Shown: piece after piece, positions 25,386-35,337 of the stretch
Position numbering within the stretch: position 1 is the stretch's first letter
Layout of the letters: the number at the start of each line of letters is the position of its first letter
NCBI GenBank assembly: GCA_003228495.1
Contig: QIDY01000413.1
Span: 1 to 36,923, forward strand
Length of the DNA stretch: 36,923 nucleotides
Source: Nitrospirota bacterium
Lineage (GTDB): Bacteria > Nitrospirota > Nitrospiria > Nitrospirales > UBA8639
Direction: 5' to 3'
The notes under the pieces: model-generated
Seen by the model: only the letters and a program-made list of their open reading frames with translations
What the model was told of the DNA's origin: nothing
Database searches by the model: none
Position numbers and translations under genes: made by a program

Positions 25386-27116
25386 ATGACTACACCTGTC
25401 AAACGCATGCCGTTCGAAGAGATTTTAGTAAAAAAAGGTCTGATCTTGGAACGGGAAAAAGACACCTTGCTGGAAACGGCCAGAACCTCGAACCAATCCA
25501 TGGCAGCTATTCTGTTAGAACGTGGGACCTTGACCGAGGAGTCGATTGGCCCAATCCTGGCTGATCAATATGGCCTACCTTGGAATGACTTAGAAGGATT
25601 CCGTGTTCCTAATCCTCTCATGGAATTCATCCCCGTAGAACTCATGCACCGCTATGAATTCGTTCCTATGGAAAAGGAAGACGAAGTCCTCACGATTGCT
25701 ATCGCCAAGCCCCAGGATCTTCGGATGATCGATGAACTGGAGCATCAGCTAGGGTATGAGTTGCGATTGGTCATCTCATCGAAATCGGCCATTCTTAATG
25801 CCTTGAGTAATAGTGAAGGAAACAGTCAAGTTCTCACACGCATTAAAGCCGAATTAGATCCTGTGCTCATCAAAGAAAATGAAAAGGGGGATGAAGTTCT
25901 ATCGGTCGAACGCATTACGCAAGATCTTAGTCCCGTCGTCAAATTGGTCAATACCATTATTTTAACAGCCTTACAAAAACAGGCCAGCGATATTCATGTC
26001 GAACCGACCGATCGGTCTGTTGAAATCAAATTTCGCATTGACGGCGTACTCTATTTGGCGATGGAACCCTTTGATACCGGGATTCACTCCTCTCTTATCT
26101 CCCGGCTCAAAATCATGTCGGAGCTGGATATTGCAGAACGTCGTACTCCCCAAGATGGCCGGTTTAAAATGCTGTTGAATCAACGAACCATCGATTTTCG
26201 GGTTTCCATCCTCCCCAGCGTGTACGGGGAATCCGTCGTCATCCGAATACTAGACAAGCAGCATGTATCAGCAGGCGTTCAAGGTCTACGTCTGGAAGCC
26301 TTGGGATATACCGGCGAAGACCTTCGGCGGTTTCGACGAGCCATTACGCGTCCGTACGGCATGATACTGGTTACGGGCCCGACAGGTAGTGGTAAGACGA
26401 CAACGCTCTACGCCGCCTTGAATGAGATCCATACTGCTGATGACAAAATCATTACGATTGAAGATCCCGTCGAATATCAATTGAAAGGCATTGTACAAAT
26501 CCCCGTCAACGAGAAAAAAGGTCTGACTTTTTCCCGGGGGCTTCGCTCCATTTTGCGACATGATCCTGACAAAATCATGGTAGGAGAAATTCGCGATCTC
26601 GAGACGGCACAAATCGCCATTCAATCAGCCTTAACCGGCCATCTGGTCTTTACAACTGTGCATGCCAATAATGCCTTTGATGTCATTAGCCGGTTTGTCA
26701 ACATGGGCATAGAACCCTACAATTTCGTGGCATCTTTGAGCTGTATTCTTGCGCAACGCCTAGTGCGATCTATTTGCCCAAACTGTCGCGTACCCGTTGA
26801 AATTCACCCTGACCAATGTCAAGAATCCGGCATTGATTATGAAGCCGTTAAACATCAAACATTTTTCGAAGGAAAAGGATGCAATGAATGTCATGGATTA
26901 GGTTTTAGAGGCCGAAAAGCCATTACAGAATTCCTGGATATGACCGAATCCATTAAAGAAATGATTTTAGCCGGAAAATCCTCTTCTGAAATCCGCGTGG
27001 CCGCTATGGCTCAAGGGATGACGTCCTTACGACAAGCTGCTTTGGGCAAAGTGTTTCGTGGAGAAAGCACCCTCAAGGAAATCAATCGAGTGACCCCCAT
27101 TGAAGAAATATCATGA
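25386..27116 (+). CDS. gspE: Type II secretion/T4P assembly ATPase (GspE/PilB/MshE)
   Basis: Walker A GPTGSGKTTTLYAAL; Asp box ITIEDPVEYQL; LRSILRHDPDKIMVGEIRDLETA; zinc CPNCR...CNECHGLGFRGR; N-terminal MshEN-like region. Confidence 0.97.
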   Translation: MTTPVKRMPFEEILVKKGLILEREKDTLLETARTSNQSMAAILLERGTLTEESIGPILADQYGLPWNDLEGFRVPNPLMEFIPVELMHRYEFVPMEKEDEVLTIAIAKPQDLRMIDELEHQLGYELRLVISSKSAILNALSNSEGNSQVLTRIKAELDPVLIKENEKGDEVLSVERITQDLSPVVKLVNTIILTALQKQASDIHVEPTDRSVEIKFRIDGVLYLAMEPFDTGIHSSLISRLKIMSELDIAERRTPQDGRFKMLLNQRTIDFRVSILPSVYGESVVIRILDKQHVSAGVQGLRLEALGYTGEDLRRFRRAITRPYGMILVTGPTGSGKTTTLYAALNEIHTADDKIITIEDPVEYQLKGIVQIPVNEKKGLTFSRGLRSILRHDPDKIMVGEIRDLETAQIAIQSALTGHLVFTTVHANNAFDVISRFVNMGIEPYNFVASLSCILAQRLVRSICPNCRVPVEIHPDQCQESGIDYEAVKHQTFFEGKGCNECHGLGFRGRKAITEFLDMTESIKEMILAGKSSSEIRVAAMAQGMTSLRQAALGKVFRGESTLKEINRVTPIEEIS

Positions 27117-28297
27117 ACATATTTCCAATCAAGCAACCCACGTTGGCTCTCTCCATAGAGGAAGAAACCTTGCGTTTAGTTGAAGTCAAGAAATCTTGGC
27201 GAACAACCACCCTTCAGCAAGTCAAAAATGTACCACTTCCTGTCGGCGTCATTCGTCTATCCTCTGCAAAACCAAACATTGATAATATGGAAACGTTCGT
27301 TGAACAATTGCGCATTCTGACCGAGCCCCTCAAAAAGCCGGTTTCCATTGCCATCAGCCTTCCCGATCTATGTGCCCGCACCAGTGTTTTCGACTTTTCC
27401 ACATTTCCGACAAAAAAAAGCGACCAGATAGCCCTCTTGAATTGGCGTTTCCAACAAGACTTAAAACTAGATACCTCCCAATCGCGCTTGGCGTATGGAG
27501 TCTATATCCCAACATCTCTGGCCAACGGGTCAAAGCATGAAAATCCAGAAAACGTATGGGTCTTAGGAACAGCCATTCGCAACGAAGTTGTGGAGCAATA
27601 TGAACATGCGTGTCTAGACGTTAATCTGATGCCGGTATCTGTGAGCATTTCGGGCCTAGATATCTTTGATTTATACCAACGAACTATCCAAGATATTTTA
27701 AAGGTAGAAGATCGGCGCAGGCCCAAATCCTCTTCCGGGGCAATGTTTCTCTTCATCAGTCATTGGGGGTTCACGTTTTTTTCCTTCAATGACGGATGCC
27801 CACGTTTTGTTCGAACAAAAGCCATCGCCATTCGACCCGATTCAAGTTTTGCATATGAAGATTCATTGCTATCCGGATCAGAAATTCAGGAAACGATTTT
27901 TACAAATGTAGGAGAAAGCACAGAACAAGAGTTGGAATCCCAAGAGACTCACAACCGGAATTGCTCACCCAATCCCTATCCATCCTATACCGCAATGAAA
28001 GTTGAAAAGGAAATCTTAGCGACACTGCAATATCTCCTAGAAACCTTTTCACAAAATGATACAACATCTTCTCCGGAAAATCTTTTTGTTGTGAGTGATC
28101 TTGAACATGGTCATATGCTGCTTCCAAAATCCGAACATATTCAACAAACGGCTAAATTAAGTGGATTAAGAAATGCTCACATACAGGTTACTCAGCTATC
28201 GGCCAACACCCATTTCAAAAACAGAAAAACCCGTTTTGTTCAAGAATCCAATATCTGGTCTGCCTTATCAGGCTATGCCAGCTTAAGGGTGGCATGA
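27113..28297 (+). CDS. PilM/MshI/GspL-like actin-fold assembly protein
   Basis: PTLALSIEEETLRLVEVKKSWRTTTLQQVKNVPLPVGVI...VSIAISLPDLCARTSVFDF; position between GspE and PilN; 4-nt overlap with gspE stop. Confidence 0.75.
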   Translation: MNIFPIKQPTLALSIEEETLRLVEVKKSWRTTTLQQVKNVPLPVGVIRLSSAKPNIDNMETFVEQLRILTEPLKKPVSIAISLPDLCARTSVFDFSTFPTKKSDQIALLNWRFQQDLKLDTSQSRLAYGVYIPTSLANGSKHENPENVWVLGTAIRNEVVEQYEHACLDVNLMPVSVSISGLDIFDLYQRTIQDILKVEDRRRPKSSSGAMFLFISHWGFTFFSFNDGCPRFVRTKAIAIRPDSSFAYEDSLLSGSEIQETIFTNVGESTEQELESQETHNRNCSPNPYPSYTAMKVEKEILATLQYLLETFSQNDTTSSPENLFVVSDLEHGHMLLPKSEHIQQTAKLSGLRNAHIQVTQLSANTHFKNRKTRFVQESNIWSALSGYASLRVA

Positions 28298-28905
28298 TGG
28301 TTCCTCGCGTCCACATTAAGCTTTCTGCACCGGGGCTCAATCATCTCACATTGACTCAGTTCGGACTAAAAGCAATCATTGCTTTAGGCTTAACCCTCAC
28401 TCTTTCCTTTTGGTGGATAGGCACAACCATAAAGGAACAAATTAATGCCATCGAAAACCAAACACAGAGAATCATCACTCAAACCAGACAGGTCATCGAC
28501 CAAGCAAAAATAACTGGAATTGATTTATCTGATCAGGCTATTCAAAAGATTCCGCAACAAGTTTCTTTTGTAAAACAGGTCCGAGAACGTGTCGGATTTT
28601 CTTGGACCACATTACTAACCGACCTCGAATCTTCCGTTCCAAAACGCATTATAATGAATGCTGTTTCTCTTGATGAAAAGACGAATACCGTGTTGCTCAG
28701 TGGCTCGGCTCAATCGCTCAAAGATTTAAATCTCTTGATCCATCAACTTGAAAAACATCAAGCTTTTCGTGATGTAATTTTGACCCAGCATGCGAATAAA
28801 AAAAAGAAAGGGGCGAAAGGACAACCCTATATTGTCTTTTCCATGAAAGTTTTCTATGAACCCTATGAACCCAATGATCCTCTTTCGAAAACGATGAAGT
28901 CCTAA
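28294..28905 (+). CDS. PilN-like assembly protein
   Basis: Single N-terminal TM (ALGLTLTLSFWWIG) followed by coiled coil and WTTLLTDLESSVPKRIIMNAVSLDEKTNTVLLSGSAQSLKDLNLLIHQLEKHQAFRDV. Confidence 0.82.
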   Translation: MMVPRVHIKLSAPGLNHLTLTQFGLKAIIALGLTLTLSFWWIGTTIKEQINAIENQTQRIITQTRQVIDQAKITGIDLSDQAIQKIPQQVSFVKQVRERVGFSWTTLLTDLESSVPKRIIMNAVSLDEKTNTVLLSGSAQSLKDLNLLIHQLEKHQAFRDVILTQHANKKKKGAKGQPYIVFSMKVFYEPYEPNDPLSKTMKS

Positions 28906-28911
28906 TACCTC

Positions 28912-29484
28912 ATGATTTCATTTAAATTTCTCCAGCAGTCGAAAACCACGCTTCTTATCTCACGGCATCTCATGCCATTGTTGATCATTGCTGTGTTAGC
29001 AGCACTTTCTTCTGTCGGAATGTTTGCCCTAATGTTCTACCCGGCACAAGATCGATATATTCGGGCCACAGCCATTTTTCAAAGCGCGCAACAAACACAA
29101 GCCAAAATACAAATCGCTCAACAGACTCAAGGGATCATTGCAACGACTTGGAAGGCACTTTCAGATTATCGGAAATTTACGGACCTCAGTCTGGATATTG
29201 CAGATTTGGCGAAACGAAACCATGTGCAAATTCCAGGTATGGGTTATGATTTCAAACCGTTCCCACATAACTTTTTCGCTAAAGGAACCTTTGCCTTCGA
29301 AGCCCAAGGGCCATATGAGGCCATACGAAAATTCATATACGAACTGGAAAAGCGATGGCCGTATTTGTTTATTGAAAAGTTATCAGTGGAGAGCTCTAAA
29401 AAAAAGAACGGAGTTATTTTTAAGATTACCGTTTCGACATTTTTAAAAGAGTTTCCTCGAAATCTTAAGAAAGATAAAGCCTGA
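28912..29484 (+). CDS. PilO-like assembly protein
   Basis: N-terminal TM, coiled coil, then YEAIRKFIYELEKRWPYLFIEKLSVESSKKKNGVIFKITVSTF. Confidence 0.75.
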   Translation: MISFKFLQQSKTTLLISRHLMPLLIIAVLAALSSVGMFALMFYPAQDRYIRATAIFQSAQQTQAKIQIAQQTQGIIATTWKALSDYRKFTDLSLDIADLAKRNHVQIPGMGYDFKPFPHNFFAKGTFAFEAQGPYEAIRKFIYELEKRWPYLFIEKLSVESSKKKNGVIFKITVSTFLKEFPRNLKKDKA

Positions 29485-30059
29485 TGACCAATCAACAAAA
29501 AGGATTCGTCCTTGTCGGATTAATATTGGCCTGGGGAGGTTTAACGGTCTACCAGATGTCAGAAACTTCAGATTCGAGCTCCAGCGATCTCACCACGGCG
29601 ATGACACAAACTCTATTTCCTCTTCCCTCGGTCAAAGACCTCTCTCTGGAGGAATCCTTTCCTAATGCCAGGCAAATTGCGACCTTTTCTCAACCTCGCA
29701 ATATTTTTGCTCCTTTTGGCTTGCCCGATGTTGTTTCCCTTACATCACCTCCAAATCCAATCGCCGATCCACCTGCTCCGGTACCGCCAGGTCCATCCGC
29801 GGCCGATTTGGCCATACAGCGGGCACGGCAACAACTCAACCAATTTCGTTTTCTAGGGTATTTAACAAAAGGGGGAGAAAGTCAGGCATTTCTCACCAAT
29901 GGACAAGCCATCTACATTGTCAAACAGGGAGAAATGTTAGCGGGCAAAGTCCAAGTCCACAAAATTGAGCCGGAAAACATTGTCCTCTCGACTCAAATTT
30001 GGGAGACCGGCAACCAGGTTCAAGCCACCATTCCCTTAACTCCTGAATCCCGCAGCTAA
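29484..30059 (+). CDS. PilP/GspC-like periplasmic protein
   Basis: N-terminal TM VLVGLILAWGGLTVYQ; Pro-rich linker; RFLGYLTKGGESQAFLTNGQAIYIVKQGEMLAGKVQVHKIEPENIVLS homology-region-like fold; overlaps pilO-like stop. Confidence 0.75.
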   Translation: MTNQQKGFVLVGLILAWGGLTVYQMSETSDSSSSDLTTAMTQTLFPLPSVKDLSLEESFPNARQIATFSQPRNIFAPFGLPDVVSLTSPPNPIADPPAPVPPGPSAADLAIQRARQQLNQFRFLGYLTKGGESQAFLTNGQAIYIVKQGEMLAGKVQVHKIEPENIVLSTQIWETGNQVQATIPLTPESRS

Positions 30060-30103
30060 TCCAGGACATAGCTCTTTCTGCATAAGCCTGCTATGATTTC
30101 CAT

Positions 30104-30832
30104 ATGATCATGATCCAATTGTTTCTTAACCGCAGGCATCGTCTGATAGCAACAATTTTCTTACGTTTGATCATATTGATTCCAATGCTCTTGTGGTTCT
30201 CTCCCGGATACACGGCAATGTATCGCTGCCATGATCATTCAGGAACAACCGTCCTCACAGATAATCCCGCGCAGTTACAAGACTGTTCACAACTCGAATC
30301 TTCCATCCTTCCTGTTCCCAACATACCTCAAAGCACAGTCGAACTGGCTGCCCCTACCGCATTTCCGCAATCTTATTCTGAACCGTCGGAAACGTCTATT
30401 TCTCAGACCACCAACCAAGAACCTGACCCCCATGCGGACATCATCATCCCATTAAAGAAAATTGGAGGATCGTTTGTTGTTCAAGCAACGCTGAATAAAG
30501 AACGCACGGCTCATCTTATTGTGGATACGGGAGCCTCCTTGACTGTCCTCTCAACAAGGATCGCCATCGATCTTGGCATCCTTGGAACAACCGATACTGA
30601 ACTCCTCACCGTCAACACCGCCGGCGGATCCGTACAGGTCAATATGAACTACCTTTCATCCCTCAATATCGGGAATGCCCGAGCTGAAAATATCGCAGTG
30701 GCCATTCATGATCTTCCTGATATCCCAGAACAGATCGAAGGTCTGTTAGGCATGTCTTTTCTGAAGCATTTCTTGATTACATTAGATGCCGAACATGCGC
30801 GTTTGGTCCTACGACCAAAGCCATCCTCTTAA
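30104..30832 (+). CDS. Retropepsin-like aspartic protease with N-terminal DUF4124-like Cys motif
   Basis: YRCHDHSGTTVLTDNPAQLQDC N-terminal region; aspartyl protease HLIVDTGASLTVLSTRIAIDLGI and GLLGMSFLKHF. Confidence 0.85.
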   Translation: MIMIQLFLNRRHRLIATIFLRLIILIPMLLWFSPGYTAMYRCHDHSGTTVLTDNPAQLQDCSQLESSILPVPNIPQSTVELAAPTAFPQSYSEPSETSISQTTNQEPDPHADIIIPLKKIGGSFVVQATLNKERTAHLIVDTGASLTVLSTRIAIDLGILGTTDTELLTVNTAGGSVQVNMNYLSSLNIGNARAENIAVAIHDLPDIPEQIEGLLGMSFLKHFLITLDAEHARLVLRPKPSS

Positions 30833-30923
30833 TCTCAGTAAAGGTTTCCCAGTTTAATCGTTTCCGAATAGGGCCTCACGGCACCTGCAAAACAAAGAAT
30901 TTTTCAGCGAAAAAAGGTAGAAA

Positions 30924-32093
30924 TTACTGAGGAAGGGAAAGGGGAGGAAGGGCGCCCAGATAAGGAAATTCGCCAATATGCAGCAGCGAGGAATCTTGGC
31001 GTAGCCGAAAGTCGTCTTTTTGAGGATTCACAAAACCAGGAGCAAAAGTCACATCCGTTTTCCCGGCACGCTGAGGAATAGGAGTCTGAGGAGTCCCGTA
31101 CAACAAATAATTACCTTGATTGTCATAGAGAGCATTAAACGCCAATATGGTATGACTTTGAGGAGAAAATAATAATCCAACCGTGCTATGACCAATAATG
31201 TTTCCTCGAACAGTAGCCTCGGTCTCATCATGAAATGCTATCCCGCCACCATTGCGCACAAGCGTATTTCGAATTAGCTTAGCTTTTGATTGACCGGTTA
31301 TAAGCACGGCTTCAAAAAGATTGTGAGAAATCACATTTTGCCGAAGAGTCACCTCCGAATTGCCTCCGATGGCGATGCCATGGTCATTGTGATGAATCGT
31401 ATTCCCTACGAGCATGCCAGTGGAATTCGCAAAGGCCACACCGGTGGTCTCACTCTCCCCAATAATGCAATCTTCTAAGTAGACCCCTTGAACTTGTTGG
31501 ATAAAGACCATCCCTTTCACCTGAATCTGTTTAAGGTGAACACCGCTTCCATTAAAGATCCCCACACCCAACCCACCATGTTGCATCACCGTCAAACCTT
31601 GAATGGTGACATTGGCCGCACCATACGGCCATTTGCCAATATGTAACGATCCGACTCGTTTTTCTCCCGTAATGAACACCTGATCAAGGCCTTCTCCGAT
31701 AATCATCAAGCCTTCTTTACTGTGAACCGTCACATCTTCGGCATAGGTTCCTGCTTTAATTAATATCGTATCCCCGGATGCAGCTTGGTCAATCGCTTCT
31801 TGAATCAAGGTAAATTGTCCAGATCCATCCAAAGCCACCTGCCAAACATTTGAAGCGGAGAGCTTGGAAACCTCCTCACTAGGAGAATTTGCCAAGACCA
31901 CCTCCGGCAGTCGAAGGAAAATCAAACCAGCCACACCAAAAAAACATCCAACCGCTATCCTCAAAAATCTAGGCATGCCCATAGGTTCTTGTCTAGCTAA
32001 TAATCGAGCCATCAGCAGATTGGAGTAAGCAAAAGAAAGATCGTATGCATAGCACTTCTTATTCACATACCTGATGATATTCAACAGGGTCAA
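30924..32093 (-). CDS. Right-handed parallel beta-helix (NosD/pectate-lyase-like) exported protein
   Basis: FTLIQEAIDQAASGDTILIKAGTYAEDVTVHSKEGLMIIGEG; successive repeats such as NTIHHNDHGIAIGGNSEVTLRQNVISHNLFEAVLITGQSKAKLIRNTLVRNGGGIAFHDETEATVRGNIIG. Confidence 0.87.
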   Translation of the reverse strand: MTLLNIIRYVNKKCYAYDLSFAYSNLLMARLLARQEPMGMPRFLRIAVGCFFGVAGLIFLRLPEVVLANSPSEEVSKLSASNVWQVALDGSGQFTLIQEAIDQAASGDTILIKAGTYAEDVTVHSKEGLMIIGEGLDQVFITGEKRVGSLHIGKWPYGAANVTIQGLTVMQHGGLGVGIFNGSGVHLKQIQVKGMVFIQQVQGVYLEDCIIGESETTGVAFANSTGMLVGNTIHHNDHGIAIGGNSEVTLRQNVISHNLFEAVLITGQSKAKLIRNTLVRNGGGIAFHDETEATVRGNIIGHSTVGLLFSPQSHTILAFNALYDNQGNYLLYGTPQTPIPQRAGKTDVTFAPGFVNPQKDDFRLRQDSSLLHIGEFPYLGALPPLSLPQ

Positions 32094-32159
32094 GTTAAGG
32101 CAAAAGTTATTTCTATTTATTGTTGCCCATCTTCCTCTATGCTATCGTTGGGCATCATG

Positions 32160-32789
32160 ATGATAGTGGGATTAACCGGTGGTTTAGGGGCTGGAAAAAC
32201 GACTATCGCAAACCTATTTCAAGATTGTGGGGCGAAAGTCATTGATGCCGACCAACTGGCCCGGGATGTCGTCAAACCTAGGAAACCGGCCTGGACGGAG
32301 ATAAAAAAGCAATTTGGACCAAGAGTATTTCACTCGGATCAAACGCTGAATCGGCAGGCCCTGGCCCAAATAGTGTTTGGGAATCCTCAAAAGCTAAAAA
32401 TACTCCAAAATATTATTCATCCGCGAGTAGCCCGGGAACAGACCATACAGGTAAAAGCTATCAGCAAAGCCTTTCCTCAGGCCGTGATTATTTATGATGC
32501 AGCCTTATTAATTGAAGCCAAGGCACATCTTCGAATGGATCATATCATCGTCATCAAGACAGACCGCGCTACTCAAATCGCCCGCGTATGTCATAGAGAT
32601 AGACTCACGAAAACCGAAGCGCTACGCCGCATTAAACAACAAATGCCTCTTCGCCAAAAATTGCACTATGCAGATACAATCTTAGACGGAACATGGCCTC
32701 GGTCCCAGTTGCGTCCTGTGGTGAAATCATTGTATAGGACTTATCAACAGGAAGCTCGTCAGCTAAACCTAAAGCAACGCCTGGCTTGA
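32160..32789 (+). CDS. coaE: Dephospho-CoA kinase
   Basis: MIVGLTGGLGAGKTTIANLFQDCGAKVIDADQLARDVV; start chosen at MIVG (ORF opens at 32139). Confidence 0.95.
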   Translation: MIVGLTGGLGAGKTTIANLFQDCGAKVIDADQLARDVVKPRKPAWTEIKKQFGPRVFHSDQTLNRQALAQIVFGNPQKLKILQNIIHPRVAREQTIQVKAISKAFPQAVIIYDAALLIEAKAHLRMDHIIVIKTDRATQIARVCHRDRLTKTEALRRIKQQMPLRQKLHYADTILDGTWPRSQLRPVVKSLYRTYQQEARQLNLKQRLA

Positions 32790-32841
32790 TTCAAAACACA
32801 ACAGTATTATCTTTTTCATATAGTGGTAAAGGAGTAAAACG

Positions 32842-33765
32842 ATGGTATCTGACGTTCTTATCCTTGGTTCCGGCCCGGCGGGACTAACCGCAGCCGTCTA
32901 CAGCGCCAGAGCGAATCTGTCACCTCTCTTAATCGATGGTTCACAACCCGGGGGGCAGTTGACCTTGACCACTGACGTGGAAAACTTCCCCGGCTTTCCC
33001 AAAGGGATCATGGGACCACAGCTTATTCAAGATATGCGCACACAAGCCGAGCGATTTGGGACGCAATTTCGCCACGGCCATGTCAGTGAAGTGGATCTTC
33101 AGTCACAACCTTTTCGAATCACCGTGGATGGCGAAGAAACCATTGAAACCAAAACGCTCATTATTTCCACAGGCGCGTCGGCCAATTTACTGGGTTTGCC
33201 CTCCGAGAACCGCTTGATGGGACACGGGGTCTCAACGTGTGCCACCTGTGATGGATTTTTTTTTCGTGGAAAAGACATTGCGGTAGTGGGTGGTGGCGAT
33301 AGCGCAGTCGAGGAAGCTACCTTCCTCACAAAATTCGCCTCAAAAGTCACCCTCATTCATCGACGGGATAAGTTACGGGCATCAAAAATCATGCAAGACC
33401 GTGCCATGAAAAATGAAAAAATTGCTTTTCAATGGAATAGTACTTTAGAAGAAGTGATTGGTGATGAAGTTGTAACCGGCATCCGGCTTCGAAATATCCA
33501 AACGAATCAAACAGAAGACCTCTCCTTATCAGGCGTCTTTATCGCCATCGGCCACACACCCAATACCGGTTTATTCAAAGGACAAATCGATATGGATGAG
33601 CAAGGATATATTCGTACGCAGCCCTATCGCACCACCACGAATATCCCCGGGGTGTTCGCCGCAGGCGATGTGCAGGATTCTAACTATCGGCAAGCCATCA
33701 CAGCCGCAGGTTCTGGTTGCATGGCGGCCATCGATGCCGAACGGTATTTAGAAGCCGCGCACTGA
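32842..33765 (+). CDS. trxB: Thioredoxin reductase
   Basis: LILGSGPAGLTAAVYSARANL; redox CATCDG; VVGGGDSAVEEATFL; VFAAGDVQDSNYRQAITAAGSGCMAAIDAERYL. Confidence 0.96.
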   Translation: MVSDVLILGSGPAGLTAAVYSARANLSPLLIDGSQPGGQLTLTTDVENFPGFPKGIMGPQLIQDMRTQAERFGTQFRHGHVSEVDLQSQPFRITVDGEETIETKTLIISTGASANLLGLPSENRLMGHGVSTCATCDGFFFRGKDIAVVGGGDSAVEEATFLTKFASKVTLIHRRDKLRASKIMQDRAMKNEKIAFQWNSTLEEVIGDEVVTGIRLRNIQTNQTEDLSLSGVFIAIGHTPNTGLFKGQIDMDEQGYIRTQPYRTTTNIPGVFAAGDVQDSNYRQAITAAGSGCMAAIDAERYLEAAH

Positions 33766-34970
33766 TGTTCCATGTGTTGGTGCATTATCATGAGTTGGCG
33801 CTCAAAGGACGAAACCGGAAACACTTTGAATACCGGTTAATCCATCACCTCCGTCAAGCCCTGAAACCGTTAACGCATGTACATGTCGTAGCCCTCCAAG
33901 GGCGTATTCGCGTGAGCTTTGCAGATGAAACCGCCTGGCCTCGTCTCGAACAGCAATTGAGGAGAGTGTTCGGTATTGTGAATTTTTCACTAACCCGTTC
34001 TTCAGCACTCCCCTACGATAATCCTGATCTTACGGCTCTAAAGGCCGCTATAAATTCTACCCTTCCAACTCATTCGTATCAGACCTTTCGTGTGAGCGCC
34101 AAACGCGCTGACAAACGATTTGCGAAAACCTCAATGGAAGTCGAGCGAGAAATCGGAACTTCGGTGGTCGAACACACTGGCAAGCGAGTCAATCTTACTC
34201 ATCCGGATCTCACGATCTTGGTCGAATTGGTCCCACCAGAAGCCTATTATTCTTGTCATCGAGAATTGGGCCCTGGCGGGCTTCCAACAGGGACTGGCGG
34301 AAAGGTCGTTTGTCTCATCTCAGGGGGGATCGACTCTCCAGTGGCGACCTATCGCATGTTAAAGCGAGGGTGCAAAGGGGTGTTCGTTCATTTCCATGGA
34401 CGCCCATATTTGTCACGAGTCTCCGAAGAAAAAGTTCGAGATCTTGTTAAGCTTTTAACGTCGTATCAATTACATTCCCGGCTGCATTTAGTGCCATTTG
34501 GCGAAATCCAAAGCCAAATTGTCCTCAATTCTCCGCCACCCGTTCGCGTCGTCCTCTACCGACGTCTCATGCTTCGCATTGCCGCCAAAATTGCCGAGCA
34601 GGAAGAAGCCTGGGGTCTCGTTACGGGAGATAGTCTGGGCCAAGTTGCCTCTCAGACACCGGAAAACATTGTAGTCATCAATGAAGCCACGCCACTCCCC
34701 ATCCTCCGCCCGCTCATTGGCATGGATAAAATAGAAATCACGCAACAAGCCCAAGCGATTGGCTCGTACGAAACCTCTATCGAACCCGATCAGGATTGCT
34801 GTACGCTCTTTGTGCCCAAACATCCCCGCACCCGTTGCGACCTACCAAGTATTCTCAAAGTTGAAGAACACTTAGACATTCCAGATCTTATTCAGCAAGG
34901 ACTACAAGGAGCCGAACTCATCGAATTTTCCCATTCGGAGCTGGTTCCCAAAATGTTTAATTCGTTATAA
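33765..34970 (+). CDS. thiI: tRNA 4-thiouridine synthetase ThiI (no C-terminal rhodanese domain)
   Basis: MFHVLVHYHELALKGRNRKHFE; THUMP region; PP-loop CLISGGIDSPVATYRMLKRG; GDSLGQVASQTPENI. ATG overlaps trxB TGA. Confidence 0.94.
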   Translation: MFHVLVHYHELALKGRNRKHFEYRLIHHLRQALKPLTHVHVVALQGRIRVSFADETAWPRLEQQLRRVFGIVNFSLTRSSALPYDNPDLTALKAAINSTLPTHSYQTFRVSAKRADKRFAKTSMEVEREIGTSVVEHTGKRVNLTHPDLTILVELVPPEAYYSCHRELGPGGLPTGTGGKVVCLISGGIDSPVATYRMLKRGCKGVFVHFHGRPYLSRVSEEKVRDLVKLLTSYQLHSRLHLVPFGEIQSQIVLNSPPPVRVVLYRRLMLRIAAKIAEQEEAWGLVTGDSLGQVASQTPENIVVINEATPLPILRPLIGMDKIEITQQAQAIGSYETSIEPDQDCCTLFVPKHPRTRCDLPSILKVEEHLDIPDLIQQGLQGAELIEFSHSELVPKMFNSL

Positions 34971-34979
34971 AATCCTAAA

Positions 34980-35291
34980 ATGAAAAAGCTATATGTATCT
35001 CAAAGTCTGATTGACGTGGAATCGCGGAAAGAATTGCTGGATCAGGCGGGAATCCTTTGTACCATTAGAAATCAGCGTTCAGCGATGTTGGGCGGAGAAG
35101 TACCGTTTGTCGAAGTATTCCCGGAACTCTGGGTGCTTCAAAATGATGATTGGGAACAGGCTCAACAATTACTGCAAGACTGGGAGGAAGCCAAACCGCT
35201 CGCAACCACTTCATGGACCTGTGCCAACTGTGGGGAAATCCATCAAAAAGAATTTACGACCTGCTGGAAATGTAATCAAGAAAAAGATTAA
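34980..35291 (+). CDS. DUF2007-like protein with C-terminal zinc ribbon
   Basis: MKKLYVSQSLIDVESRKELLDQAGILCTIRNQ...EVFPELWVLQNDDWEQAQQLL then WTCANCGEIHQKEFTTCWKCNQ. Confidence 0.8.
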   Translation: MKKLYVSQSLIDVESRKELLDQAGILCTIRNQRSAMLGGEVPFVEVFPELWVLQNDDWEQAQQLLQDWEEAKPLATTSWTCANCGEIHQKEFTTCWKCNQEKD

Positions 35292-35337
35292 GGGTAGGCA
35301 ATAGAAAGAACGCGGAAGCACTTATTCATAGATTCCT

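Larger units (their letters stand above)
19042..30059 (+). other. Hybrid MSHA/T4P/T2SS-like secretion or pilus gene cluster
   Basis: Co-directional, mostly overlapping genes: pseudopilin, secretin, two GspG-like, LysM, GspF, GspE, PilM-, PilN-, PilO-, PilP-like. Confidence 0.85.

Noticed and set aside
33099-33356. Antisense ORFs inside trxB, thiI, hemG, hemE, pycA and others
   Set aside because: Overlap strongly supported coding genes on the opposite strand and have no family features; typical shadow ORFs.
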